Shown in pieces: positions 1 through 8,497 of a stretch of 64,000 nucleotides of DNA. Each line of letters begins with the position of its first letter. Position 1 is the first letter of the stretch. A program made the position numbers and the translations under genes. Under the pieces are notes generated by a model. That model searched no databases, was not told where the DNA came from, and was given only the letters and a program-made list of their open reading frames with translations. Source of the DNA: Pluralibacter gergoviae ATCC 33028 = NBRC 105706 (GTDB taxonomy: Bacteria; Pseudomonadota; Gammaproteobacteria; Enterobacterales; Enterobacteriaceae); contig NZ_BCZS01000009.1 in assembly GCF_001598855.1 (NCBI RefSeq), positions 1 through 64,000 of the forward strand. Reading direction: 5' to 3'.

Positions 1-224
1 GCCCGGCCGTCGCGCATCTGCAGGGTGGCGTACTTCATCAGCACCTGCTCAGGCGGGATGCTGTCCTGCGCGGTGGTGAACTCAATCTCCCAGCGGAAGG
101 GCTCGCTCAGGGCGTCGCGGCCGCGAAAGCGCAGGACGTCGGGGACCACGGAAGAGTTGTTGATGTCGAGCCGGTAGCGGGAGAGCGGGGTGTTGTCCCC
201 GGGGAAAGCAGTGTCCTTCTGCAT
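1..224 (-). CDS. vgrG: Type VI secretion tip protein VgrG, N-terminal part (runs off the window)
   Basis: The first 74 codons are present, starting at the ATG complementary to 222-224; the rest lies before base 1. The protein opens MQKDTAFPGDNTPLSRYRLD and continues into the phage gp27-like N-terminal fold typical of VgrG/TssI, including the segment SEPFRWEIEF, which is usual near residues 40-50 of this family. VgrG trimers cap the Hcp tube of the type VI secretion apparatus and are ejected into target cells, often with a fused or bound effector. The effector and cognate immunity genes would be outside the window. The gene is transcribed away from kduI, and the 247-base gap between them holds the kdu promoter region. 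Confidence 0.85.
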   Translation of the reverse strand, partial: MQKDTAFPGDNTPLSRYRLDINNSSVVPDVLRFRGRDALSEPFRWEIEFTTAQDSIPPEQVLMKYATLQMRDGR

Positions 225-359
225 TGATGTTGGCCCTGGTGAATAATGGAATATCGTAGGCATACTATTTGTGTGTGAATTGTCTTTTATTTGAGCGGGT
301 CAGGCAACAGGTTTTGTTAAACCTTCTGCGGTGGGCTGAGCAATACAGAATTGTAAAAT

Positions 360-380
360 AATCAAAACGGCGTTTTATTT
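360..380. promoter_or_regulatory. Candidate KdgR operator upstream of kduI
   Basis: The sequence AATCAAAACGGCGTTTTATT has the AAT-AAA...TTT-ATT dyad expected of KdgR, the IclR-family repressor of pectin and hexuronate catabolism in enterobacteria. It lies about 90 bases before the kduI start, where an operator could overlap or precede the promoter. The match is by eye to the remembered consensus, without scoring. Confidence 0.5.
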
Positions 381-424
381 TTAATTGAAAGCCAGAAGGT
401 GAGCGATTAAGATGAAAACGATAA

Positions 425-445
425 AACCAAAACAGCTTTTCATTT
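425..445. promoter_or_regulatory. Second candidate KdgR operator close to the kduI start
   Basis: The sequence AACCAAAACAGCTTTTCATT resembles the KdgR box and ends 27 bases before the kduI GTG. Together with the site at 360-380 it would give a two-operator arrangement, consistent with kduI-kduD being induced by 2-keto-3-deoxygluconate or its precursors. The left half-site is the poorer match. Confidence 0.4.
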
Positions 446-471
446 TAATCCGATGACGACCGGAGGTGACC

Positions 472-1308
472 GTGGAAGTCAGACAGAGCATTCATAGCGA
501 GCACGCAAAGGCCCTCGACACTCAGGGGCTGCGCCGCGAGTTTCTGGTGGAGAAGGTCTTCGAGGCCGATACCTATACTATGGTCTACAGCCATATCGAC
601 CGCATTATCGTCGGCGGCGTCATGCCGGTGAGCAAGACCGTAGCCGTCGGCGGCGAAGTGGGCAAACAGCTGGGCGTCAGCTACTTTTTGGAGCGCCGCG
701 AGCTGGGGATTATCAATATCGGCGGGCCGGGCAGCATTACCGTTGACGGCCAGTGTTATGAGATAGGCCACCGGGATGCGCTGTACGTCGGCAAGGCGGC
801 GAAAGAGGTGGTTTTTGCCAGCGTCGATCCCGCAAAACCGGCGAAGTTCTACTACAACTGCGCCCCGGCGCACAGCACCTATCCGACCAAAAAAGTGACG
901 CCCGCCGACGTGGCGCCAGTGACGCTCGGCGACAATCTCACCAGCAACCGCCGCACCATCAATAAGTACTTTGTCCCGGACGTGCTGGAGACCTGTCAGC
1001 TCAGCATGGGCCTGACCGAACTGGCGCCGGGCAATCTGTGGAATACCATGCCGTGCCACACCCACGAGCGCCGCATGGAGGTCTACTTCTACTTCAACAT
1101 GGACGAAGACGCCTGCGTCTTCCACATGATGGGGCAGCCGCAGGAGACGCGCCATATCGTGATGCGCAACGAGCAGGCGGCAATCTCCCCGAGCTGGTCG
1201 ATTCACTCCGGCGTCGGCACCAAGGCCTATACCTTTATCTGGGGCATGGTCGGTGAAAACCAGGTGTTCGACGACATGGATCACGTTGCCGTTAAGGATA
1301 TTCGCTAG
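472..1308 (+). CDS. kduI: 5-keto-4-deoxyuronate isomerase
   Basis: KduI converts 5-keto-4-deoxyuronate to 2,5-diketo-3-deoxygluconate in pectin and glycosaminoglycan breakdown; it is a cytoplasmic cupin-fold, zinc-binding enzyme. The 278-residue product equals the E. coli length and keeps the metal-site motif [12 protein letters not shown] and the later SIHSGVG histidine. I chose the GTG at 472, giving [11 protein letters not shown] like E. coli MDVRQSIHS, because GGAGG at 462-466 sits five bases upstream. An in-frame GTG at 466 overlaps that ribosome binding site. kduD follows 59 bases later and the two presumably form an operon. Two KdgR-like boxes lie upstream. Confidence 0.95.
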   Translation: MEVRQSIHSEHAKALDTQGLRREFLVEKVFEADTYTMVYSHIDRIIVGGVMPVSKTVAVGGEVGKQLGVSYFLERRELGIINIGGPGSITVDGQCYEIGHRDALYVGKAAKEVVFASVDPAKPAKFYYNCAPAHSTYPTKKVTPADVAPVTLGDNLTSNRRTINKYFVPDVLETCQLSMGLTELAPGNLWNTMPCHTHERRMEVYFYFNMDEDACVFHMMGQPQETRHIVMRNEQAAISPSWSIHSGVGTKAYTFIWGMVGENQVFDDMDHVAVKDIR

Positions 1309-1367
1309 CGGCGCTCACTTCGTTACCCGCCCGCCGCGCGCGGGCGCCAACTCAATAAGGAATGACT

Positions 1368-2129
1368 ATGATCCTCGATGCATTTTCTCTGGCGGGTAAA
1401 GTCGCGGTGGTCACCGGATGCAATACCGGGCTGGGGCAGGGGATGGCCGTCGGCCTGGCGGAGGCGGGTTGCGATATCGTAGGCATTAACCGCTCTGAGC
1501 CGGCGGAAACCGCTGCAAAAGTCGAGGCGCTGGGCCGCCGCTTTCTGAGCCTCAGCGCCGATCTGCGCAGTACGGACGGCATCCCGCAGCTGCTGAAGCA
1601 GGCGGTGGATGAGTTCGGCCATATTGATATCCTGGTCAACAACGCCGGGCTGATCCGCCGCCAGGATGCGCTGGAGTTTAGCGAAGCGGACTGGGACGAC
1701 GTCATGAACGTCAACGTGAAGACCCTGTTCTTCCTCTCCCAGGCGGTGGCGAAGCAGTTCATTAAACAGGGCAGCGGCGGCAAAATCATTAATATCGCCT
1801 CAATGCTCTCGTTCCAGGGCGGCATCCGCGTGCCCTCCTATACGACATCGAAAAGCGGCGTGATGGGCCTTACCCGGCTTTTGGCCAACGAGTGGGCGCA
1901 GCACGGCATCAACGTCAACGCCATCGCGCCGGGCTATATGACCACTAACAACACCGAGCAGCTGCGCGCCGACGAGCAGCGCAGCGCGGAGATCCTCGAC
2001 CGCATTCCGGCCGGGCGCTGGGGAGTGCCGGACGATCTGAAAGGTCCGATCGTCTTTCTGGCCTCTGCTGCATCCGATTACGTCAACGGTTACACCATTG
2101 CCGTCGACGGCGGCTGGCTGGCCCGCTGA
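1368..2129 (+). CDS. kduD: 2-dehydro-3-deoxy-D-gluconate 5-dehydrogenase
   Basis: KduD is the NAD(H)-dependent short-chain dehydrogenase that reduces 2,5-diketo-3-deoxygluconate to 2-keto-3-deoxygluconate, the step after KduI. The 253-residue product has the cofactor motif TGCNTGLG at residues 16-23, NNAG near residue 90, and the catalytic Tyr-x-x-x-Lys in SYTTSKSG. I chose the ATG at 1368 (MILDAFSLAG, as in E. coli). AAGGA at 1357-1361 is six bases before it but directly abuts the alternative ATG at 1362. Genes for later steps (kdgK, eda) are not in the window. Confidence 0.95.
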   Translation: MILDAFSLAGKVAVVTGCNTGLGQGMAVGLAEAGCDIVGINRSEPAETAAKVEALGRRFLSLSADLRSTDGIPQLLKQAVDEFGHIDILVNNAGLIRRQDALEFSEADWDDVMNVNVKTLFFLSQAVAKQFIKQGSGGKIINIASMLSFQGGIRVPSYTTSKSGVMGLTRLLANEWAQHGINVNAIAPGYMTTNNTEQLRADEQRSAEILDRIPAGRWGVPDDLKGPIVFLASAASDYVNGYTIAVDGGWLAR

Positions 2130-2201
2130 CGCCACCGGCGGGTAGTAAATGCCGCTCATCTCTGTTTCACTGTAGAAAAACCTTATTGCGGAGCAGAGAG
2201 C

Positions 2202-2894
2202 ATGAAAACGATCGGTTTACTTGGCGGCATGAGCTGGGAATCCACCATCCCCTACTACCGGCTGATTAACGAAGGCATTAAGCAGCGCCTGGGCGGGCTG
2301 CACTCGGCAAAAATCCTGCTGCACAGCGTCGACTTCCACGAAATTGAGGCCTGCCAGGCCTCGGGCGAGTGGGATAAAGCGGGCGAAATCCTCGCGCAGG
2401 CGGCGGCGGATCTTGAACGCATCGGTGCCGAGGGGATCGTGCTCTGTACCAACACCATGCACAAAGTGGCGGCGCCGATTGAGGCCCGCTGCCGGGTGCC
2501 GTTTCTGCACATCGCCGACGCGACCGGGCGGGCTATTGAGAAGCAGGGCCTAAAAAACGTCGCGCTGCTGGGCACCCGCTATACCATGGAGCAGGATTTT
2601 TACCGCGGGCGGCTGGAGCAGCAGTTTGGCATCAGCAGCCCGATCCCCGACGCCGGCGACAGGGCCCGCATCAACCAGATAATCTTTGACGAGCTGTGCC
2701 TCGGCACCTTCAGCGATACGTCCCGCGATTATTACCTGCAGGTGATCTCCCGGCTGGCGGCGCAGGGCGCTGAGGGCGTGATTTTCGGCTGTACCGAAAT
2801 CGGCCTGCTGGTGCCGGCAGAGATGAGCCCGCTGCCGGTGTTTGATACCGCCGCGCTGCACGCCGCCGACGCGGTGGACTTTATGCTCTCCTGA
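2202..2894 (+). CDS. ygeA: Amino acid racemase of the aspartate/glutamate racemase family
   Basis: This 230-residue cytoplasmic protein matches E. coli YgeA, a PLP-independent racemase reported to act on several amino acids including homoserine. The two catalytic cysteines are visible in LCTNTMH (around residue 83) and FGCTEIGLL (around residue 197), the usual pair for two-base racemisation. The N-terminal [15 protein letters not shown] is typical of the family. A GGAG-type ribosome binding site precedes the ATG. The last 14 bases overlap the 3' end of the convergent lysR. Its physiological role is not evident from the context beyond its conserved position next to lysR-lysA. Confidence 0.9.
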   Translation: MKTIGLLGGMSWESTIPYYRLINEGIKQRLGGLHSAKILLHSVDFHEIEACQASGEWDKAGEILAQAAADLERIGAEGIVLCTNTMHKVAAPIEARCRVPFLHIADATGRAIEKQGLKNVALLGTRYTMEQDFYRGRLEQQFGISSPIPDAGDRARINQIIFDELCLGTFSDTSRDYYLQVISRLAAQGAEGVIFGCTEIGLLVPAEMSPLPVFDTAALHAADAVDFMLS

Positions 2895-3816
2895 CCGCGT
2901 TGAGTATCGCCTCCAGCGGTTGGGTAATGATCGGAAGACTCGCCTGCAGGTGGGCGGCAAAGGCGTCCACCAGCGCCGAGGCCGGCCGGTGCAGGGGGCG
3001 GATGAGGCTGACGGTAAACGGCACGTCGATGCTGAAGCGGCGGACGGCGACGCCGCTGCCGGCGTAGTCGAGGGCGGTAAAGGGATTCACCACCGATATG
3101 CCGGCCCCGGCCCGCACCATCGCGCAGATCGACGCCGCGCTGTGGGTCTCAATCGCCAGCCTTCTTTTCACGCCGTGCTCGCTGAACAGCCCGTCCAGAA
3201 GCTGGCGGTAGCTGTCGGTGCGCGACAGGCTGATGTAGCGCTCACCTTCGAAATCCTGCGGCGTCAGCACCGCCTTGTGCGCCAGCGGATGCCCCTCGGG
3301 CAGGACGCACACTTCATTGAGCGCCAGCAGCGGCGTGCGCTCGGTGCCCGGCGGCGTATGCTGGGTCTCGGTCAGCCCCAGATCGTGGCGCTGGGCGGAG
3401 AGCCACTCCTCCAGCAGCGGCGACTCCTGGGGCACAACCTGCAGGCTGACGTCGGGATAGCGGGCGAGGAACGGCGGCAGCAGAGCGGGCAGAAACGACT
3501 GTGAAAATACCGGCAGGCAGACCACCGACAGCTCGCCCTGGCGAAACTCGCGCAGCCCCTGCGCCGCGCTGACGATGCGGTCCAGGCCGTACCAGGATCG
3601 CTGTACCTCCTCAAACAGCCGCAGCCCCTGCACTGTCGGATGCAGGCGGCCCCGGCTGCGCTCAAACAGCGTCAGCCCCAGCAGCTTCTCAAAGCGCGCC
3701 AGCTCCCGGCTGACGGTGGGCTGGGAGGTGTTGAGCATTGCGGCGGCGGCAGTGACGTTGCCGGTGGTCATGACCGCGTGGAAAATCTCTATCTGGCGCA
3801 GGTTCACCGCGGGCAT
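2881..3816 (-). CDS. lysR: LysR transcriptional activator of lysA
   Basis: This is the founding LysR-type regulator, which activates the divergent lysA when lysine is low and diaminopimelate is present. The 311-residue product equals the E. coli length. It has an N-terminal winged HTH (about residues 5-63, with [14 protein letters not shown] as the recognition region) and a substrate-binding domain. The start is the ATG at 3814-3816 ([15 protein letters not shown]). The same frame continues open far upstream across lysA on the antisense strand, but nothing there resembles a protein. The 120-base gap to lysA is AT-rich and must hold both promoters and the LysR sites. Confidence 0.95.
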   Translation of the reverse strand: MPAVNLRQIEIFHAVMTTGNVTAAAAMLNTSQPTVSRELARFEKLLGLTLFERSRGRLHPTVQGLRLFEEVQRSWYGLDRIVSAAQGLREFRQGELSVVCLPVFSQSFLPALLPPFLARYPDVSLQVVPQESPLLEEWLSAQRHDLGLTETQHTPPGTERTPLLALNEVCVLPEGHPLAHKAVLTPQDFEGERYISLSRTDSYRQLLDGLFSEHGVKRRLAIETHSAASICAMVRAGAGISVVNPFTALDYAGSGVAVRRFSIDVPFTVSLIRPLHRPASALVDAFAAHLQASLPIITQPLEAILNAVRRA

Positions 3817-3936
3817 AGCAGATCCTTTTGTCGGGTTATCTATATCAATTTTGCATGAAGTGGCAATAAAACGATATTTTTTATTCGCTGCGCGCTGTGG
3901 CGTAATCAGACAAAAGCCTGATAACCGGAGTTCACC

Positions 3937-5199
3937 ATGCCACGCCCGCTCGACAGTACCGATACCGATCTCAACGCCGCCAACCTGCTGCGCCTGCCCG
4001 CCGAATTCGGCTGCCCGGTGTGGGTCTACGATGCGCAGATCATCCGCCAGCAGATTGCCAAACTGGCGCAGTTCGAGGTGGTGCGCTTCGCCCAGAAGGC
4101 GTGCTCCAATATCCACATTCTGCGCCTGATGCGCGAGCAGGGCGTGAAGGTCGATTCGGTATCGCTGGGGGAAATTGAGCGCGCGCTGGCGGCGGGCTAC
4201 GATCCGCTGAATCATCCGGACGATATCGTCTTTACCGCCGACCTGATTGATGACGCGACGATTGCCAGGGTGAAAGAGCTGAATATTGCGGTCAACGCCG
4301 GTTCGGTCGATATGCTGGCCCAGCTCGGCGCCGTCTCGCCGGGCCACCGCGTCTGGCTGCGGGTCAACCCCGGCTTCGGCCACGGCCACAGCCAGAAGAC
4401 CAATACCGGCGGCGAAAACAGCAAGCACGGCATCTGGCACAGCGATCTGCCCGCTGCCCTGGCGGTGATGCAGCGCTACGGCCAGCGGCTGGTGGGGATC
4501 CATATGCACATCGGCTCCGGCGTAGATTACGGCCACCTTGAGCAGGTGTGCGGCGCGATGGTGCGCCAGGTGGTGGAGTTTGGCCAGGATCTTGAGGCGA
4601 TCTCGGCGGGCGGCGGGCTGTCGATCCCCTACCGCTACGGCGAGGAGGCGATCAATACCGATCACTACTACGGCCTGTGGAACGCGGCGCGCGAGCAGGT
4701 GGCGAAGCACCTCGGTCATCCGGTGAAGCTGGAAATTGAACCGGGGCGCTTTCTGGTGGCGGAGTCCGGCGTGCTGGTCGCCCAGGTGCGCAGCGTCAAG
4801 GCGATGGGCAGCCGCCGCTTCGTGCTGATCGACGCCGGGTTTAACGACCTGATGCGTCCGGCGATGTACGGCAGCTATCACCACATCAGCGCCCTGGCGG
4901 GCGACGGGCGCGATCTGGACGGGGAACCGGCGGTGGAGTGCGTGGTGGCCGGGCCGCTGTGCGAGTCCGGGGACGTCTTCACTCAGCTGGAGGGCGGCAC
5001 CGTGGAAACGCGCACCCTGCCGCCGGTGGTGCCGGGAGACTATCTGGTGCTGCACGATACCGGCGCCTACGGGGCGTCAATGTCCTCTAACTACAACAGC
5101 CGCCCGCTGCTGCCGGAAGTGCTGTTTGACGGCGGCAAGGCGCGGCTTATCCGCCGCCGCCAGACCATTCAGGAACTGCTGTCGCTGGAGCTGTTCTGA
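3937..5199 (+). CDS. lysA: Diaminopimelate decarboxylase
   Basis: LysA is the PLP-dependent fold-III enzyme that decarboxylates meso-diaminopimelate to L-lysine, the last lysine step. The 420-residue product matches the E. coli length. Lys54 in VRFAQKACSN is the Schiff-base lysine. HMHIGSG and the GPLCESGD segment supply phosphate- and substrate-binding residues, the latter contributing across the dimer. It is divergent from lysR. Its last 31 bases overlap the 3' end of the convergent LacI-family gene. Confidence 0.97.
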   Translation: MPRPLDSTDTDLNAANLLRLPAEFGCPVWVYDAQIIRQQIAKLAQFEVVRFAQKACSNIHILRLMREQGVKVDSVSLGEIERALAAGYDPLNHPDDIVFTADLIDDATIARVKELNIAVNAGSVDMLAQLGAVSPGHRVWLRVNPGFGHGHSQKTNTGGENSKHGIWHSDLPAALAVMQRYGQRLVGIHMHIGSGVDYGHLEQVCGAMVRQVVEFGQDLEAISAGGGLSIPYRYGEEAINTDHYYGLWNAAREQVAKHLGHPVKLEIEPGRFLVAESGVLVAQVRSVKAMGSRRFVLIDAGFNDLMRPAMYGSYHHISALAGDGRDLDGEPAVECVVAGPLCESGDVFTQLEGGTVETRTLPPVVPGDYLVLHDTGAYGASMSSNYNSRPLLPEVLFDGGKARLIRRRQTIQELLSLELF

Positions 5200-6203
5200 T
5201 AAAACGGCCCGCGGGTGACCGATTCGCGCAGCACCAGCTTGCCGGTAAAAGGGGGAATGGCCTCGATAGCCTCACCTGAAGCAAGCTTAATGGCCTGATC
5301 GATGGCGGTGGTTATCATGCTGTCGATGGGCAGATAGACCGACGACAGCCCCGGCTCCAGCCACCGGGCGCTGGGGGCGTCGTCAAAGCCGAACAGCGAC
5401 ACGTCCTGCGGAATACGCAGCCCCGCCCGGTACAGCGCCTTTGAGGCGCCCAGCGCCATATCGTCATTGCAGGCAAACAGCGCGCTAAAGCGGACCTTCT
5501 CCCGCAGCAGCTCTTTGCACAGCTCATACCCGCGGGTCATTCCGGCATCGCCATATTTGACTCTGCGCGGATCCCACGTGATGCCGTGTTTCTCCAGCGC
5601 CTGGCGGTAGCCCGCCAGGCGCGCCTTGCCGGTGGGCGTATGAATCGGCACGGTCAGGCAGGCGATATCGCGGTGGCCCTGGCTAATCAGGTACTCCACG
5701 GCCTGAAATGCGGCATCCTGCTGCTCGAAAAATACGCAGCGCTCGCGGGCCTGGCTGACGTCGCGGTTGATCACCACCAGCGGCATCGGCACGGCGTCAA
5801 TCAGCGCCATGATCGCCTTTTCGCTCATAAAGCGGGTGTAGAGCACGATAGCGTCGCACTGGCGGTCGGCGAGCATCTGCACTGCCCGCTCTTCGTGCCC
5901 GGGAATGTCGTGGCCGTCGGTCACGATCAGCTGCTTGCCGTAGCTCTCGGTCTGGCGCGACGCCTGCTGCAGCAGGCGGCCAAAGTAGAAGCCGTCAAAG
6001 GTGGAGACCACCAGGCCGATGCTGTTGCTGGTGCGGTTCGCCAGCGAGCGGGCGAGAAAATTGGGCCGGTATCCCAGCTCCTCCATCGCCTTAAATACCT
6101 GCTTTCGGGTGCTCTCCTTAACCTGGCCGGTTCCGTTGAGCACGCGGGAGACAGTGGCTTTTGAGACGCCGGCGCGCAGTGAAACATCGAGCATAGTTGC
6201 CAT
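5169..6203 (-). CDS. LacI-family transcriptional regulator, AscG/CscR-like
   Basis: The 344-residue protein has the N-terminal LacI HTH and hinge (MLDVSLRAGVSKATVSRVLN and the YRPNFLARSLA hinge region), then a periplasmic-binding-protein-like sugar domain with FACNDDMALGASKAL and FGFDDAPSA. It resembles AscG more than GalR, the adjacent paralogue. I chose the second ATG (6201-6203, MATMLDV) because AGGA lies seven bases before it but touches the first ATG at 6207-6209. The C-terminus ends in a serine-rich tail (SSSDSSS) encoded over the end of lysA. No transporter or glycosidase gene adjoins it, so its ligand and targets are unknown. E. coli K-12 lacks a gene here. Confidence 0.85.
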   Translation of the reverse strand: MATMLDVSLRAGVSKATVSRVLNGTGQVKESTRKQVFKAMEELGYRPNFLARSLANRTSNSIGLVVSTFDGFYFGRLLQQASRQTESYGKQLIVTDGHDIPGHEERAVQMLADRQCDAIVLYTRFMSEKAIMALIDAVPMPLVVINRDVSQARERCVFFEQQDAAFQAVEYLISQGHRDIACLTVPIHTPTGKARLAGYRQALEKHGITWDPRRVKYGDAGMTRGYELCKELLREKVRFSALFACNDDMALGASKALYRAGLRIPQDVSLFGFDDAPSARWLEPGLSSVYLPIDSMITTAIDQAIKLASGEAIEAIPPFTGKLVLRESVTRGPFYQNSSSDSSS

Positions 6204-6227
6204 TGTCATTTCCTGATGTCAGATAAT

Positions 6228-6237
6228 AACTGCAGTT
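6228..6237. promoter_or_regulatory. Palindrome AACTGCAGTT before the LacI-family gene
   Basis: A perfect 10-base palindrome lies 24 bases upstream of the regulator start. LacI-family proteins bind palindromes with a central CG or spacer, often in their own promoters, so this could be an autoregulatory operator. It is short enough to be chance. Confidence 0.2.
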
Positions 6238-6415
6238 TATCACAGAGATTCAAGGGCATATCCGGCGGCGTTGACGTCAAATAATCGCGGCGATCACGAT
6301 TTGTGGAGAAAGCCCCGAAAAGGCCTACAAACTGCGGTATTCCAGCCGGGGGGCAAACTTTGCTATATTCTCGCCGCCGAAAAAATGTTCGCCTGCCTAT
6401 TCAGAGAAATTAGAT

Positions 6416-6868
6416 GTGAAGATCCAACCGCTGTATGAAGTTCCCCACCACGCCAGACAGATCACGGACTGGCTCTGGCAGGCGTTTGGCGGCGTCGCCA
6501 TGCCGCGCGAATTTTTTGCCAGCATCGTTGAGCACAGCCAGTGCCCCGATGCGCTGCCGCTGACTTTTGTATTGACCGACGGGGAGCGGGCGCTGGCCAC
6601 CGTCGGGCTGTGGCGCTGCGATCTGATAAGCCGTCAGGATCTCTATCCCTGGCTGGCGGCCCTTTACGTTGAAGAAGCGGCGCGCGGGCAGGGGCTGGCG
6701 GGGATGCTCCAGGAGCACGTTAAGCAGTATGCCCGGGAGAAGGGCTACCCGTCGCTGCATCTCTACTCCGCCTGCGTGGGGTTTTATGAGCGCTTCGGCT
6801 GGCAGCACATCGGCGACGGCATTGAGTTTCCCGCCACCCGGGTGCACCTCTACCGCTGCGCGCTCTGA
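6416..6868 (+). CDS. GNAT-family N-acetyltransferase of unknown substrate
   Basis: The 150-residue protein has the GNAT acetyl-CoA fold: strand 4 LYPWLAALYVEEAARGQGLA carries the RGQGLA pyrophosphate loop, followed by AREKGYPSLHLYS and FYERFGWQHIG. Length fits a single-domain GNAT. The start is probably GTG 6416, because the ATG at 6414 is followed directly by TGA; the ribosome binding site is weak, so the exact start is less certain. The last 19 bases overlap the end of the convergent galR. A gene in this position is absent from E. coli K-12. No substrate can be deduced from the context. Confidence 0.8.
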   Translation: MKIQPLYEVPHHARQITDWLWQAFGGVAMPREFFASIVEHSQCPDALPLTFVLTDGERALATVGLWRCDLISRQDLYPWLAALYVEEAARGQGLAGMLQEHVKQYAREKGYPSLHLYSACVGFYERFGWQHIGDGIEFPATRVHLYRCAL

Positions 6869-7872
6869 TCGTCGGCCAGGGCGCTTACCGAGTGGCGGCG
6901 CACCAGCGTCGGGCTAAAGAGATGAGTGACCTCGGGCAGCGGGCGGTTCTCTGCCAGCGCCAGCGCCAGCTCGGCGGCCTGGGTCGCCATGGTAACGATC
7001 GGATAGCGCACGGTGGTCAGGCGCGGACGCACATAGCGCGAGATCAGCACGTCATCGAAGCCAATCAGCGAGATCTCGCCCGGCACGTCGATGCCGTTAT
7101 CGTTAAGCACGCCCATCGCGCCTGCGGCCATGGAGTCGTTGTAGCAGGCCACCGCGGTGAAGTTTTTGCCGCGCCCCAGCAGTTCGGTCATCGCCTGTTC
7201 GCCGCCGCTCTCGTCGGGTTCGGCAAAGGTCACCAGCCGCTCGTTGCAGGGCAGGCCGCTCTCTTTTAGCGCGTCGTAGTAGCCCTGTAGCCGGTCTTCG
7301 GCATCGGAGATGGCGTGGTTCGAGCAGAGGTAGCCGATGCGCGTGTGTCCCTGCTGAATCAGGTGGCGGGTGGCAAGCCACGCGCCGTAGCGGTCGTCCA
7401 GCGCGACGCAGCGCTTCTCAAAGCCCGGCAGGATGCGGTTGATCAGCACCATGCCGGGGATCTGCTTCATCAGCCCCGCCAGCTCATCATCGGCCATGAC
7501 TTTGGCGTGCACCACCAGCGCCGCGCAGCGGTGGCGGATCAGCTGTTCAATGGCCTGGCGCTCTTTGTGTTCGCTGTGATAGCCGTTGCCGATCAGCAAA
7601 AAATTGCCCGTATTGTAGGCCACCTGCTCGACGGCCTTGACCATTGCGCCGAAGAAAGGATCGGAGACGTCGCCGACAATCAGGCCAACGGTTTCGGTGG
7701 ACTGCTGGGCCAGCGCCCGGGCGTTGGCGTTGGGATGGTAGTTGAGCGACGCCATCGCCGAGAATACGGCCTGGCGTGATGCGTCGCTGGCCTTGGGGGA
7801 GTGGTTGATCACCCGGGATACGGTTGCCACCGAAACGCCCGCCAGTCGCGCTACATCCTTAATCGTCGCCAT
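6850..7872 (-). CDS. galR: Galactose operon repressor GalR
   Basis: GalR represses the gal regulon (galETKM, galP, mgl) and releases DNA on binding D-galactose. The 340-residue product follows E. coli GalR almost residue for residue. It has the HTH at residues 1-25 (MATIKDVARLAGVSVATVSR), the hinge YHPNANARALAQQ, and a sugar-binding core with CYNDSMAAGAMGVLND and IGFDDVLISRYVRP. I chose the ATG at 7870-7872, preceded by AAGG. A longer in-frame extension to 7941 has no family support. The gene overlaps the convergent acetyltransferase gene by 19 bases and is transcribed away from the OmrA/OmrB genes. Confidence 0.95.
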   Translation of the reverse strand: MATIKDVARLAGVSVATVSRVINHSPKASDASRQAVFSAMASLNYHPNANARALAQQSTETVGLIVGDVSDPFFGAMVKAVEQVAYNTGNFLLIGNGYHSEHKERQAIEQLIRHRCAALVVHAKVMADDELAGLMKQIPGMVLINRILPGFEKRCVALDDRYGAWLATRHLIQQGHTRIGYLCSNHAISDAEDRLQGYYDALKESGLPCNERLVTFAEPDESGGEQAMTELLGRGKNFTAVACYNDSMAAGAMGVLNDNGIDVPGEISLIGFDDVLISRYVRPRLTTVRYPIVTMATQAAELALALAENRPLPEVTHLFSPTLVRRHSVSALADDQSAQR

Positions 7873-7890
7873 CGTTGCCTTCTTCGTCAG

Positions 7891-7906
7891 GGGAAAACGT
7901 TTACAC
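7891..7906. promoter_or_regulatory. Candidate GalR/GalS operator in the galR leader
   Basis: Read on the minus strand, GTGTAAACGTTTTCCC matches the GalR consensus GTGTAANCGNTTACAC except for two of the last four bases. It sits 19 bases before the galR start codon, a position suited to autoregulation. This is an inference from the motif alone. Confidence 0.45.
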
Positions 7907-8127
7907 AAATATAGTTTCAGGCAAAAGCCCGCGCTGTTCAAGGCTTGTCGCGCAACCTGTTTACGCTTTTGTGATGAGGTGTACGTCCTGACGCGGGGTC
8001 GTTACACTGCCGTTACCCGAAAAAGTAATAATGAAAAAGGTGAATCCAAACCTTTGGTTACACTTTGCGAAGGGCTGTTGCGAATGTTCGCTGGAGGCGA
8101 AAGTTGCCAGGTTGTTACTCTGATTAT

Positions 8128-8211
8128 CCCAGAGGTATTGATAGGTGATGTCCTCCAGATGGGGTGACAACCACAATTACACCAACCTGCGCAGATGCGC
8201 AGGTTTTTTTT
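8128..8211 (+). ncRNA. omrB: OmrB small RNA
   Basis: The element opens with the conserved seed CCCAGAGGTATTGATAGGTG and ends in the terminator hairpin CCTGCGCAGATGCGCAGG followed by eight T. OmrA and OmrB are OmpR-induced, Hfq-dependent sRNAs that repress outer-membrane protein mRNAs (ompT, cirA, fecA) and ompR itself through this shared 5' end. The middle segment, ending AATTACACCA, resembles OmrB rather than OmrA, and the copy nearer galR is omrB in E. coli. A -10-like TGATTAT ends one base before the first C. Confidence 0.9.
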
Positions 8212-8327
8212 GCCTGAAATTCAGGGATGTAACAACTGTCCGCTTTCGAAATACGCCGTTGCATTTCGCTTCACTCCTTTGCGTTTTCAGGCTGGTCGTT
8301 GCCGACGCGAGCCGCCACAATCAAGGT

Positions 8328-8413
8328 CCCAGAGGTATTGATAGGTGAATTTCTCAGGTACGGCTGCCGTACTTTCACTTACACCGACCTGCGCAGATGC
8401 GCAGGTTTTTTTT
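8328..8413 (+). ncRNA. omrA: OmrA small RNA
   Basis: This is a second copy of the same sRNA family, 116 bases downstream of the first, with an identical 20-base 5' seed and the same GC-rich terminator with an eight-T tail. The variable centre contains the small hairpin GGTACGGCTGCCGTACT, as in E. coli OmrA. The order galR, omrB, omrA, aas matches E. coli. The 5' halves and 3' terminators are near-identical while the centres diverge, as expected for a duplicated gene with conserved pairing functions. Confidence 0.9.
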
Positions 8414-8497
8414 GTCTGAAAAATCTGTGTTTGCACTGCTTTCCCCCGTTATCTCATGTACTCTGCCTCAACTCTCTTTACGCCAAACGGAGTTGAT

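Noticed and set aside
3817-5055. Long open frame upstream of lysR, antisense to lysA, which would make LysR 724 residues
   Set aside because: The extra sequence is rich in His/Gln/Arg like other antisense frames of GC-rich genes here. LysR matches its family length exactly from the ATG at 3816.
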